From Saprospiraceae bacterium (GTDB lineage Bacteria; Bacteroidota; Bacteroidia; Chitinophagales; Saprospiraceae): 64,000 nt of DNA. The translations under genes and the position numbers were made by a program. The notes under the pieces were generated by a model that did not search any database, had not been told where the DNA came from, and saw nothing but the letters and a program-made list of their open reading frames with translations. Every line of letters begins with the position of its first letter. Position 1 is the stretch's first letter. Shown piece after piece: positions 35,952 through 43,924 of this stretch. The stretch spans positions 144,149 to 208,148 of the forward strand of contig JAHDGU010000009.1 in assembly GCA_020627535.1 (NCBI GenBank), written 5' to 3'.

Positions 35952-37748
35952 CTAGCTCAGGAGCTTGACTTCAGATTCGCTGATATGGATGGTTCTAAGC
36001 TGATCTGTGCGCGTCCCCACATCGGCACTTGCATTCTCCAATCGTAGGACTCCACGAGGACATACAGCACTACATACGCCACAACCGACACAGCTAGAGC
36101 GTACGATGTCCTGACCTCTCTGTGCATAGTGTCTCACGTCGATACCCATCTCACAATAGGTGCTGCAGTTGCCGCAGGATATGCACTGGCCACCATTGAC
36201 CGTGATACGGAATCTAGACTGAAACCTCTGCATCAGACCAAGGAGTGCTGCCAGCGGACAGCCAAATCTGCACCACACACGGTTCCCCATCAAGGGATAG
36301 AATCCCGTACCCACGACACCCGCAAATGCACTGCCGATGAGAAAGCCATACCAGGTCCTCACTTGATTGCTATCCAAAAATCCTAGACGAGTAGAGCCGG
36401 TGAAGTAGCTGTACAAGACCAGGATCGTCATGATCACAGAAAAGGCCAGCACACCATGGATGATGTATCGCTCATATTGCCATGCACGCAGACTCTTGTC
36501 TGATAGCTGTCGGTATGGATCACCCATCGTCTCCGCCAGACCTCCACATCCACAGACCCATGAGCAGTACCAGCGCTTGCCGTAGAGATAGGTGATTACT
36601 GGAATGGCAATGACGATCAATACGATTCCCCATACGAGCATGAAGATGCCAAGTCCGCCACTCTCTATGAGTTGCTTGATATTCCAATCGAAAAAGAAGG
36701 TATAGTTGAGTGGCCAGATATTCTTAAAATCATACCAAGGCTGATTGAGTCTGACCAGAATCTCAGGAAGCAAAAAAGCGAATCCCGTCTGGAAAAACAT
36801 CACGGATCCGGTGCGGATCATCTGGTACCGATTGTGCCGATACTTGGCGATCATGCGGATACCCATGACGATCACGATGCAGGTGTACATGAGACCATAG
36901 AGAAACCATCGACTCGCTGGATTGCCACTTAGCTTCTCACTCACAGGGTCGACCATGAGCACCCAATTGGTGATGTACTCTGGCTTCCAATAAAGCAGAA
37001 TGTAGAAGCCGATCAGATAGAGACCTGTCACGATGCCAAACCAACCCATGAGACCAGGGCCGGCAGACTTGGCAGGACTGCGATCTTTTTCACCTCGGTA
37101 GAAGAGCACAAGAGCAATGATGATTCCAGCCACCAGCGCAGTGGCTAGTGACCAGATCCATTGGCCACTCATGTAGTAGAGACCGTATACGAGAACTCCG
37201 ATGATCGTCAAGCTCAGTGCTAGGGTTCTAGCATTCCACTTGAGTCCTCGTGTGAGCGATCTGTGATAAATATTATTATGCTTGATGCCAGGAAGCTCTC
37301 TGAATTTGGGTAAGATATACAGCAAGCCGCCGAGTATGGCGAGGCCAAATGTCAGGAACAAAAACAAGCCTTTTCTCTCAGGAACCAAGCCTGATGCTGA
37401 TGACCTCACAGCGGCAGGTACATAGTCCTTGATCTTCCAGTCACCGATCTTGAAGTCCCATTCTGAGACACCTTCTGGCAGTCCTTCTTTTTCCACCATG
37501 AGATTGAGTCCTGTCTGAGCTTCCTTGAGACATGCCTTGACATCTGAGATGAAGCCGACATTTCCCTTGTACGTTTTGTCAGCGATACCTAGCTTGTCCG
37601 CTGCCGCGAAAAAGGCTGCCGCGTGATACTCATTCTCTATCTGTATGTTTTCAGGAGAGATCTTATGCTCGCTCAGACCTAGGCTGGCAGTAAAAATCAG
37701 CAAGGCAGCGAAGAATAGTCCTAGCCCGAGTTTTTGTATTGCATTCAT
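35952..37748 (-). CDS. NosR/NapH-like polytopic iron-sulfur protein
   Basis: The 598-residue protein has a signal or first helix, a soluble segment (residues 30-125), at least eight membrane helices and cytoplasmic Cys motifs. CSWVCGCGG and CRFGCP are the paired NosR/NapH-type motifs near the helices. CISCGNCSTYC with a distal Cys and CVGCGVCSAVCP bind two 4Fe-4S clusters near the C-terminus. It should pass electrons across or along the inner membrane. No nos, nap or ccoG genes lie nearby. It starts 3 bases after the FAD reductase ends, so the two probably form an electron-transfer unit. Confidence 0.85.
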   Translation of the reverse strand: MNAIQKLGLGLFFAALLIFTASLGLSEHKISPENIQIENEYHAAAFFAAADKLGIADKTYKGNVGFISDVKACLKEAQTGLNLMVEKEGLPEGVSEWDFKIGDWKIKDYVPAAVRSSASGLVPERKGLFLFLTFGLAILGGLLYILPKFRELPGIKHNNIYHRSLTRGLKWNARTLALSLTIIGVLVYGLYYMSGQWIWSLATALVAGIIIALVLFYRGEKDRSPAKSAGPGLMGWFGIVTGLYLIGFYILLYWKPEYITNWVLMVDPVSEKLSGNPASRWFLYGLMYTCIVIVMGIRMIAKYRHNRYQMIRTGSVMFFQTGFAFLLPEILVRLNQPWYDFKNIWPLNYTFFFDWNIKQLIESGGLGIFMLVWGIVLIVIAIPVITYLYGKRWYCSWVCGCGGLAETMGDPYRQLSDKSLRAWQYERYIIHGVLAFSVIMTILVLYSYFTGSTRLGFLDSNQVRTWYGFLIGSAFAGVVGTGFYPLMGNRVWCRFGCPLAALLGLMQRFQSRFRITVNGGQCISCGNCSTYCEMGIDVRHYAQRGQDIVRSSCVGCGVCSAVCPRGVLRLENASADVGTRTDQLRTIHISESEVKLLS

Positions 37749-37751
37749 GTC

Positions 37752-39101
37752 TTAGGCTTGAGCTTTGGTGAGGAATCGGAGGACCTGATTGAGACTACGT
37801 TTTTTCCGCAAGCTCAGAGATGATCCTGTCTGCTGATTGTAGAGCTTGATGATGTCTGTCTCATATTCTTTGTAGAATTCTGGATCAAAATTGGCAAGGC
37901 TCAGATCTTGCAAGACCTCTTCGATGTGGGCCTTGTCTCGGAGCCATTTTTCGCAGACCTCATGTCGATAACGCACGCCGAAGAGATTAAAACCAATGAT
38001 TTGGCCATGATTTCGATGATAGACGATCCTCACGAGTTTATCCTCCGTAGGATGCTGCCAGACCAGGCTCACATGTTCTTCTGGAGCTCTGGCGAGTACA
38101 TCTCCATAGACTTGGTACTCGATGTCGACAAACTTGGCGGAGTTGAACCAGATGCCAGGGTCATATGCGACGGGTTTGCCACAGATATTGTAGGCGACAG
38201 TCTCTCCCATCATTCGGCCTGTATACCAGATCGCTTCTATGGGTCGGCGACCGGGTCTTGGCTCGATCTGTTCTGCACAGTCACCGATGGCGTAGACATC
38301 TGAGGCAGAGGTTTCCAGGTATTGATTGACCTTGATACCTCGACCAATCTCGATGCCACTTTCTCTGACAAAATCCACATTGGGACTCACGCCAGCAGTC
38401 AACCCGACGAATCCACAGTCGATCCGCTCACCGGTTTCCTTGATGGTCACACCACAGGCATTGCCCTTGCCATCATCGATGATCTCACCGAGATTGACAC
38501 CGAGTCTCAGATCGATGTGATGGTCTTTGATATGATCTGATATCATCTGCGACTCCTCTGCAGGCAGGATATTGTCCCAGTAGGATTGTTCGCGCACGAG
38601 CATAGTCACTGGTATGTGTCGAGAGTGAAACATCTCCGCCATCTCGATACCGATGAGGCCGCCCCCTACGACTACAGCGCGCTGGAGACCATCGCTGTAC
38701 TTTTCCATCGCCTCGAGATCTTGCTTGTGGTACAGGCCATGCACCTTCTTGAGATCCTCACCTGGCCAGCCAAATTTGTTACTCTTGGAGCCGCATGCGA
38801 TGATGAGCTTATCATAGGATAGTGCTCCGGCTTTCGCCAAAATGAGCTGGTGATCCTGAGGAGAGATACTCTCGACGTGGTCTTGTATGATATCGATTCC
38901 GTTCTTGTCCCAAAACCAGTCTTCGTAGGGCTTGATATCTTCCCAGCGCATATGTCCCATATAGACATACATGAGTGCTGTACGACTGAAAAAATGCTCG
39001 CTCTCAGAGGAGATCAAGCTGATTTTATGATTGCTCAGCTTCCGAATCTGCCTGGCGGCAGTGACACCAGATATTCCGTTGCCGATGATGGCGATGTGCA
39101 T
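37752..39101 (-). CDS. FAD/NAD(P)-dependent oxidoreductase
   Basis: The 449-residue protein has a FAD-binding GxGxxG (IIGNGISGVTAA, residues 5-16), an NAD(P) loop VVVGGGLIGIEMAE and a second FAD motif DVYAIGDCAE. It belongs to the pyridine nucleotide-disulfide/NirB-rubredoxin reductase group but lacks a CxxC redox disulfide. It likely supplies electrons to or takes them from the downstream membrane iron-sulfur protein. CATATTTG at 39168-39175 (minus) is a one-mismatch -7 box. The dispersed word at 38829-38842 encodes LAKAG. Confidence 0.85.
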   Translation of the reverse strand: MHIAIIGNGISGVTAARQIRKLSNHKISLISSESEHFFSRTALMYVYMGHMRWEDIKPYEDWFWDKNGIDIIQDHVESISPQDHQLILAKAGALSYDKLIIACGSKSNKFGWPGEDLKKVHGLYHKQDLEAMEKYSDGLQRAVVVGGGLIGIEMAEMFHSRHIPVTMLVREQSYWDNILPAEESQMISDHIKDHHIDLRLGVNLGEIIDDGKGNACGVTIKETGERIDCGFVGLTAGVSPNVDFVRESGIEIGRGIKVNQYLETSASDVYAIGDCAEQIEPRPGRRPIEAIWYTGRMMGETVAYNICGKPVAYDPGIWFNSAKFVDIEYQVYGDVLARAPEEHVSLVWQHPTEDKLVRIVYHRNHGQIIGFNLFGVRYRHEVCEKWLRDKAHIEEVLQDLSLANFDPEFYKEYETDIIKLYNQQTGSSLSLRKKRSLNQVLRFLTKAQA

Positions 39102-39225
39102 ACCGATTGGATTTTGATGTGGTGGGTGTAAGATAGAAAATCTATCAAGCTATCCAATCAGGGATTTCAAATATGACGGTCTGAGCGACAAATCTGTCCG
39201 TTATGACAAGGCGCACTTGAAAGTC

Positions 39226-39411
39226 GAACAAGGATTAACGAATGATGATTTGAGAAGTTCTTAGGAGTGAGCCGAGACACCGAGCAGATCTGAAATCTTC
39301 AATCGGTGTTCCTTGTTCTGAAATCGGTGATAGTCAGAATCATCGCCTGCATTGTACTTGAACACTGAACAAGGATTAACGAATGTCGAATGGAGAAGTG
39401 ATAGGCTCTGG
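39226..39411. repeat. Interspersed repeat A, copy 1 (left of parDE)
   Basis: A 93-base core (39226-39318) is bounded by inverted GAACAAGGA and TCCTTGTTC. It is followed by about 90 bases that include a second GAACAAGGATTAACGAAT at 39367. Nearly the same sequence recurs at 40436-40611, and the core also at 40194-40286, so parDE sits between direct copies. Confidence 0.9.
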
Positions 39412-39451
39412 GTTCAAGGAGCGAGAAGACCTGCTTGTGGGCCAATTATTG

Positions 39452-39466
39452 TACCAAAAATTGGTA
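39452..39466. promoter_or_regulatory. Putative parDE operator
   Basis: TACCAA-AAA-TTGGTA is a perfect inverted repeat 19 bases before the parD start. Antitoxins of this type repress their own operon at such dyads, so autoregulation is a reasonable inference. Confidence 0.5.
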
Positions 39467-39485
39467 ATTTAGTGATAAAAGTCCC

Positions 39486-39734
39486 ATGAAAAACACATCA
39501 ATATCTCTCGGAGCGTACTTCGACGAGTTTGTAAAAAACCAAGTTTCACAGGGGCGATACAAGAATGTGAGTGAAGTCATCAGAGCAGGTCTTAGGCTAT
39601 TGGAAAATGAAGAGTACAAGGCTCGGGTTTTGAGAAATGCTATTCAAGAAGGACTGCAAAGTCCTTTAGTCGAGGACTTTGACTTTGACGAAAACCTTGA
39701 AAGAATAAAACGAGAAAGACAAACCAATGGCTGA
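39486..39734 (+). CDS. parD: ParD-like antitoxin
   Basis: The 82-residue protein has a ribbon-helix-helix N-terminus (NTSISLGAYFDEFVKNQVSQG ... NVSEVIRAGLRLLE; key NVSEVIRAGLR) and an acidic C-terminal tail that would wrap the toxin. It overlaps parE by 8 bases, the usual antitoxin-first coupling. It probably binds the dyad at 39452. Confidence 0.9.
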   Translation: MKNTSISLGAYFDEFVKNQVSQGRYKNVSEVIRAGLRLLENEEYKARVLRNAIQEGLQSPLVEDFDFDENLERIKRERQTNG

Positions 39735-40026
39735 AGTCACACTGAGGCAAAAAGCCATTGATGATCTCAGCGATATCTGGAATTATACTTGTGATAAGTG
39801 GTCTGAAGCACAAGCGGATAGATACTATGACCTGATTCGTGCGGCTTGTAAGAAGATTGGCAAGCATCCAGAGCTTGGAAAGAACTATACAGGAATCGAG
39901 AAAAACTTACTTGGTACGAAAGCAGGTAAACACATCATCTTCTATCAAGCGACCTCAAAGAATCGCATCGAGGTAGTGAGGATATTGCATGAGCGCATGG
40001 ATCTAGAGACGAGAATTGCTGAATAG
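39727..40026 (+). CDS. parE: ParE/RelE-superfamily toxin
   Basis: The 99-residue protein has the ParE pattern: LRQKAIDDLSDIWNYT near the start, a central helix pair with Trp (CDKWSEAQADRYYDLI) and the ending IEVVRILHERMDLE. ParE toxins inhibit DNA gyrase; RelE relatives cleave mRNA. The fold does not decide between these, but ParD pairing favours ParE. It lacks mutations that would suggest inactivation. Confidence 0.9.
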   Translation: MAEVTLRQKAIDDLSDIWNYTCDKWSEAQADRYYDLIRAACKKIGKHPELGKNYTGIEKNLLGTKAGKHIIFYQATSKNRIEVVRILHERMDLETRIAE

Positions 40027-40068
40027 CTAAGTTGCTCAAAGTTTTATTGGTGAGTAATCCACAAACAG

Positions 40069-40170
40069 GCATTTGGTCAAGATATGATCCAGTTCGGTTC
40101 TCTCCATCGTGTTTCTCGAGCGCGTCTCGCGCCGAGCTTTTCGTCGAGCTGCTGACTTCCTACCAACATG
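40069..40170. repeat. Interspersed repeat B, copy 1, with GC hairpin
   Basis: A unit of about 102 bases, repeated at 40312-40413 with scattered changes. It contains the hairpin at 40115-40136 with arms CTCG/CGAG and GCGCG/CGCGC around TCT. Copies alternate with repeat A in the order A1, parDE, B1, A2, B2, A3, filling the 650-base spacer after parE. Confidence 0.85.
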
Positions 40171-40193
40171 TCGCCAAGGGGCACTTGAATGTC

Positions 40194-40286
40194 GAACAAG
40201 CATTAACGAATGATGATTTGAGAAGTTCTTAGGAGTGAGCCGAGACACCGAGCAGATCTGAAATCTTCAATCGGTGTTCCTTGTTC
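40194..40286. repeat. Interspersed repeat A, copy 2 (core only)
   Basis: The 93-base core has the left end GAACAAGCA and right end TCCTTGTTC. It lacks the downstream half that copies 1 and 3 share. Confidence 0.85.
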
Positions 40287-40311
40287 TGAAATCGAAGAGA
40301 AGAAGGATCGA

Positions 40312-40413
40312 GCATTTGGTCATGAAATGATCCCGTTTGTTACTCTCATTCGTGCTTCTCGAGCGCGTCTCGCGCCGAGCTTTTTGTCGAGCTGCTGACT
40401 TCCTACCAATATG
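40312..40413. repeat. Interspersed repeat B, copy 2, with GC hairpin
   Basis: This is the second copy of the unit at 40069. Its hairpin lies at 40358-40379 with identical stem bases. Confidence 0.85.
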
Positions 40414-40435
40414 TAGGCACTGCTGCTTGAATGTC

Positions 40436-40611
40436 GAACAAGGATTAACGAATGGTGATTTGAGAAGTTCTTAGGAGTGAGCCGAGACACCGATCAGATC
40501 TGAAATCGTCAATCGGTGTTCCTTGTTCTGAAATCGGTGATAGTCAGAATCATCGCCTACATTGTACTTGAACATCGAACAAGGATTAACGAATATCGAT
40601 TGGAGAAGTGA
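40436..40611. repeat. Interspersed repeat A, copy 3 (long form)
   Basis: Core 40436-40528 plus the downstream half with a second GAACAAGGATTAACGAAT, matching copy 1 with few changes. Its right edge lies about 65 bases from the end of queD. Confidence 0.88.
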
Positions 40612-40636
40612 GGGGCCCATAGAGATGAAGTGGATC

Positions 40637-40655
40637 AAAAACCGCTAAACGGTTT
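40637..40655 (-). terminator. Rho-independent terminator of queD
   Basis: On the minus strand AAACCG and CGGTTT pair around TTTAG and run into a short T tract (five T). It lies 22 bases past the queD stop. Confidence 0.6.
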
Positions 40656-40676
40656 CTCTTATCGAATGTCTCAATC

Positions 40677-41090
40677 TCAAATCGACACCGGATACTCCAC
40701 AAAATTGCGTGGCGTCTCATAAAGCCGAATCTGGATGTCGTATTTCTCATCTAGCTCTGCACGCAGCAGGTCGTAGATGACGACGGCGAAGTTCTCTGTA
40801 CTAGGGATGGTATCCTTGAACTCTTCTGTGTCGAGATTGAGATTCTTGTGGTCGAAGCGCTCTTCGACTTTGTCCTCGATGATTTTTTTGAGGATGCCAA
40901 GATCGATGACATAGCCTGTCTCTGGATCCACTTCACCCACTACCTTGACAATGAGCTCGTAGTTGTGACCGTGATAGTGCGGATTGTTGCACTTGCCAAA
41001 GGTGTCAGCGTTTTTGTCTGCTGACCAATTAGGATTGTGCACCCTGTGGGCGGCATTGAAGTGTGCTTTGCGAAATACGGCTACTCTCAT
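40677..41090 (-). CDS. queD: 6-pyruvoyl-tetrahydropterin synthase / QueD family
   Basis: The 137-residue T-fold enzyme has zinc ligands H15 (FNAAHR), H40 and H42 (HYHGHNY) and catalytic C34 (FGKCNN). In bacteria this family mostly makes 6-carboxytetrahydropterin for queuosine and other deazapurines; some are PTPS proper, and the sequence does not settle this. It stands alone with its own terminator. The 278 bases upstream hold no gene that I can support. Confidence 0.85.
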   Translation of the reverse strand: MRVAVFRKAHFNAAHRVHNPNWSADKNADTFGKCNNPHYHGHNYELIVKVVGEVDPETGYVIDLGILKKIIEDKVEERFDHKNLNLDTEEFKDTIPSTENFAVVIYDLLRAELDEKYDIQIRLYETPRNFVEYPVSI

Positions 41091-41368
41091 CTTGGTGATT
41101 TATGTGATACAAACGGTAAAGTGGCTCGCTTGTTTGCGAGAAAGGATGCTTTGATCCTTGCTCGGTCTCAATCGGAAAGTATGTAACTTTATCCATAGAG
41201 ACGAGGTGATACTGCGACGGAGAGATTGGTATACGATACTTCTAGGATTAAGGCTCCTAGATCTAGATATAACAAGCTGATATTGAGGTACATACCTCGC
41301 ATGTCAGAATTTACTTGGGTCGACTATGGCCCGTCGGTTGATCTGTCGCGGCACCTCGCTGACTGATT

Positions 41369-42526
41369 ATGGCAGAGATCGACATGTACCCGGCACTAGA
41401 GCAATTGCAGCGGCAATATGACGAGGGACGTCTAGCCCATACCCTGCTCATCCATGGCAAACCTGGGTGGGGCACGCTGGATTGTGCGATGCGCTTGTCT
41501 AGCTATATTTTGGCGAAAGCCAAGGCCCAAAACTCTCTATTTGGCGGAAGCCCAGAACCTGCGTCACAAGAGATCATCTGGGAGCATCCTGATTTGCATT
41601 TCTCCTTCCCATTCATCAATACGAGCTCACAAGGTGGCTCCATCAGCGACGATTTTTTGATGACATGGAAGAGCTACATCAAGGAGCATATCTTCAGTAC
41701 GGATCTTGACTGGTTGCACCACCTCTCAGGAGAACTAAGTGGAGAGCGAAAAAATCCCAAGGGAAATATCAACAAGGCCGAGTGCAACAATATCTTGTCG
41801 AAATTGAGCCTCAAGGCATTTGGTGAAAACCCCAAGATCCTGATCATCTGGTATCCGGAGTATCTCGCCAAAGAAGGGAATCGATTGCTCAAGACGCTGG
41901 AAGAGCCTTCGGATGATACTTACATCATCCTTGTGGCCTCGTCGACGCAGCAGATTCTTGGCACGATCCTTTCGCGATGTCAATCTGTGCAGATGCAGCC
42001 ATTGACAGATGAAAAGATCTCGGTAAGCTTGGCAGACAAGGTGTCGGGTATGACTACTGAGCGCAAGACGGAGATCTTGCGGAGGTCACAAGGTGATCTT
42101 GGACGAGCACTCGAGCTAGCACAAGATCCAGAGTCCCAAGGCAGTGCAACAGTCTTGGCATGGCTGAGGTATTGCTACCAAAATCGGGCAGCAGAGCTTT
42201 GGTCCTTTGCAGAGGACTTTGCACGCATGTCCAAGGACGGCCAAGTACAGTGGCTAGAGTCCGCCCTCTTTTTCTTGCAGCAGATGCACCGCTATCATCT
42301 CGATCCATCATACCAGTTGCTGATGGGTGCAGAAGATGCCAGTGCAGCGCAGAAAATGAGCAAGATCGTGAGTGTCACCATCATCGATGAGATGTCGCGG
42401 ATCTTGGAAGAGAGTATCCGTCAGATCAGAGGTAATATCAATGCCAAGATCATGATGACGGACAATTCACTATTGATTCACGAGGTACTGCGCACTGGTA
42501 GCGTGCCTGCATATGCATATACATAA
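41369..42526 (+). CDS. holB: DNA polymerase III subunit delta'
   Basis: The 385-residue clamp-loader subunit has a degenerate P-loop (GKPGWGTLDCA, no Lys-Thr), Walker-B-like ILIIWYPEYL, LLKTLEEPSDDT and the SRC sensor motif SRCQ, as expected for non-ATPase delta'. HPDLHFSFPF is the usual Bacteroidota block, but the Cys zinc-binding segment that normally precedes it is absent; instead there is LAKAKAQNSLFGGSPEP, encoded by two copies of the dispersed word. It ends 6 bases before ricT. Confidence 0.85.
   Translation: MAEIDMYPALEQLQRQYDEGRLAHTLLIHGKPGWGTLDCAMRLSSYILAKAKAQNSLFGGSPEPASQEIIWEHPDLHFSFPFINTSSQGGSISDDFLMTWKSYIKEHIFSTDLDWLHHLSGELSGERKNPKGNINKAECNNILSKLSLKAFGENPKILIIWYPEYLAKEGNRLLKTLEEPSDDTYIILVASSTQQILGTILSRCQSVQMQPLTDEKISVSLADKVSGMTTERKTEILRRSQGDLGRALELAQDPESQGSATVLAWLRYCYQNRAAELWSFAEDFARMSKDGQVQWLESALFFLQQMHRYHLDPSYQLLMGAEDASAAQKMSKIVSVTIIDEMSRILEESIRQIRGNINAKIMMTDNSLLIHEVLRTGSVPAYAYT
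41508..41552 (+). repeat. Doublet of the dispersed word TTTTGGCGRAAGCC
   Basis: Two copies lie at 41508-41521 and 41539-41552 (the second begins ATTT). Other sites, plus orientation: 16685, 21739, 26580, 43551, 60275, with a one-base variant at 35472. Minus orientation: 13024, 17030, 18167, 28728, 32186, 38829 (left ends). All lie within genes. The same word is read as LAKA or LAEA, as FGGS, or on the other strand as AFAK or ASAK. Confidence 0.9.
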
Positions 42527-42532
42527 AGGACT

Positions 42533-43921
42533 ATGGGATGTGGAACATGTGGCAGTGGAGGATGCTCCCCAGCGGGATGCGGTGACAATGGTCACTGCGC
42601 TACCGGAAGCTGCAATAAAAGAAATACCTACGACTGGCTCTCGAGCCTCGATCTAGGAGACTCGGTGTCGTCCAATCTGGTAGAGATCAGCTTCAAGGCT
42701 GGAGCTCGCAAAGACTTCTACGAAAATGATACCAATATCAACTTTGACAAAGGCGATCTGGTCGCTGTAGAGTCCAAGAATGGCTATGATGTAGGACAGA
42801 TCTCGCTCTCTGGAGAGCTGGTCAAAGCGCAGATGAAGAAGAAGCGCTTTCGGCAGGGATCGGTCTTGCCAAAAGTGCTGCGCCGAGCGCATACCAAGGA
42901 TATCGAGCGACTCAAAGAAGCGCGCTCTCGCGAAAAAGAGACACTGATCAGAGGGCGAGCCATCATCAAGACACTTGATATGGATATGAAGCTTGGTGAA
43001 GTGGAGTATCAAGGTGATCAGAGGAAATGTACCTTCTACTACACAGCAGAGGGGCGCGTAGACTTCCGTGAACTGGTGCGCGTGCTCGCTAAGGAATTTA
43101 AAGTGAAAATCGAGATGCGGCAGATCGGGGCGCGACAAGAGTCGGCGATGATCGGTGGACTTGGATCTTGTGGGAGAGAGCTTTGCTGCTCGACCTGGCT
43201 GAGTGACTTCAAATCGGTCAGTACCGCCGCAGCGAGATTTCAGAATCTTGCCATCAATCAGGCAAAGCTCAGTGGACAGTGCGGTCGACTCAAGTGTTGC
43301 CTCAACTATGAGCTGGACACCTACCTCGATGCACTCAAAGATTTCCCTAAGAAAGCTGACTATCTCCACAGTGAAGAAGGGAAGAGCGTACTCATCAAGA
43401 CAGATATCTTCAAGCGGATCTTGTACTACAGTATCCCTTCAGCGAGAGGTCGTAATCAGATTGTAGCGGTCCCACTTGAGCGAGTGAAAGAGGTCATCGA
43501 GATGAACAAAGCAGGTGAGAAACCAGATAAGATTGTCGATAAGCATCTCCTTTTGGCGGAAGCCAAGTCAGAAGAAATAGAATTTGCAGATGTCACTGGA
43601 GAGATCGATCTACCAGCTGAGAAAAGACGTAAGCGCAACAATCGACGAAGAAAAGGCAAGCGATCAGGAGGCAAGGGGCAGGGCAATGTCCAGAATAGAG
43701 GACAGGGCCAAGGGAGTGGAAAGCAATCTCGTGGACGCAAACCCAAGTCTGGTCAAGCCAAAAGTGGCGGAGCGCCAAATGACGGTGATAAGAAGACCCA
43801 AGAGGGCAATAAGCAATCAAGAGGAAAATCCAACAATCGCCGAAGAAACAATAAGCGGAGATCTGGGCCAAAAGGGCCAAGACCGCCGAAGAACAACAAC
43901 GATCAAAAGTCAAAAGAATAA
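42533..43921 (+). CDS. ricT: RicT/YaaT-like PSP1-domain protein
   Basis: The 462-residue protein begins with a Cys-rich leader (MGCGTCGSGGC, CGDNGHC). A PSP1 domain follows, with the conserved Cys clusters LGSCGRELCCSTWL and GQCGRLKCCLNYE near residues 205-260. The last 80 or so residues are very basic and low-complexity (Arg, Lys, Asn, Gly), suggesting nucleic-acid contact. In Bacillus the RicT complex binds 4Fe-4S and affects RNA maturation; a similar role here is inference. It is sandwiched between holB and lpdA with 3-6 base gaps. The dispersed word is at 43551-43564. Confidence 0.85.
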   Translation: MGCGTCGSGGCSPAGCGDNGHCATGSCNKRNTYDWLSSLDLGDSVSSNLVEISFKAGARKDFYENDTNINFDKGDLVAVESKNGYDVGQISLSGELVKAQMKKKRFRQGSVLPKVLRRAHTKDIERLKEARSREKETLIRGRAIIKTLDMDMKLGEVEYQGDQRKCTFYYTAEGRVDFRELVRVLAKEFKVKIEMRQIGARQESAMIGGLGSCGRELCCSTWLSDFKSVSTAAARFQNLAINQAKLSGQCGRLKCCLNYELDTYLDALKDFPKKADYLHSEEGKSVLIKTDIFKRILYYSIPSARGRNQIVAVPLERVKEVIEMNKAGEKPDKIVDKHLLLAEAKSEEIEFADVTGEIDLPAEKRRKRNNRRRKGKRSGGKGQGNVQNRGQGQGSGKQSRGRKPKSGQAKSGGAPNDGDKKTQEGNKQSRGKSNNRRRNNKRRSGPKGPRPPKNNNDQKSKE

Positions 43922-43924
43922 TCC

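Noticed and set aside
40032..40248. Short frames on both strands after parE
   Set aside because: They fall inside interspersed repeats A and B and are not kept between copies.
39226..40611. Integron cassette array with attC sites
   Set aside because: The repeats lack the paired RYYYAAC/GTTRRRY boxes of attC and no integrase is present.
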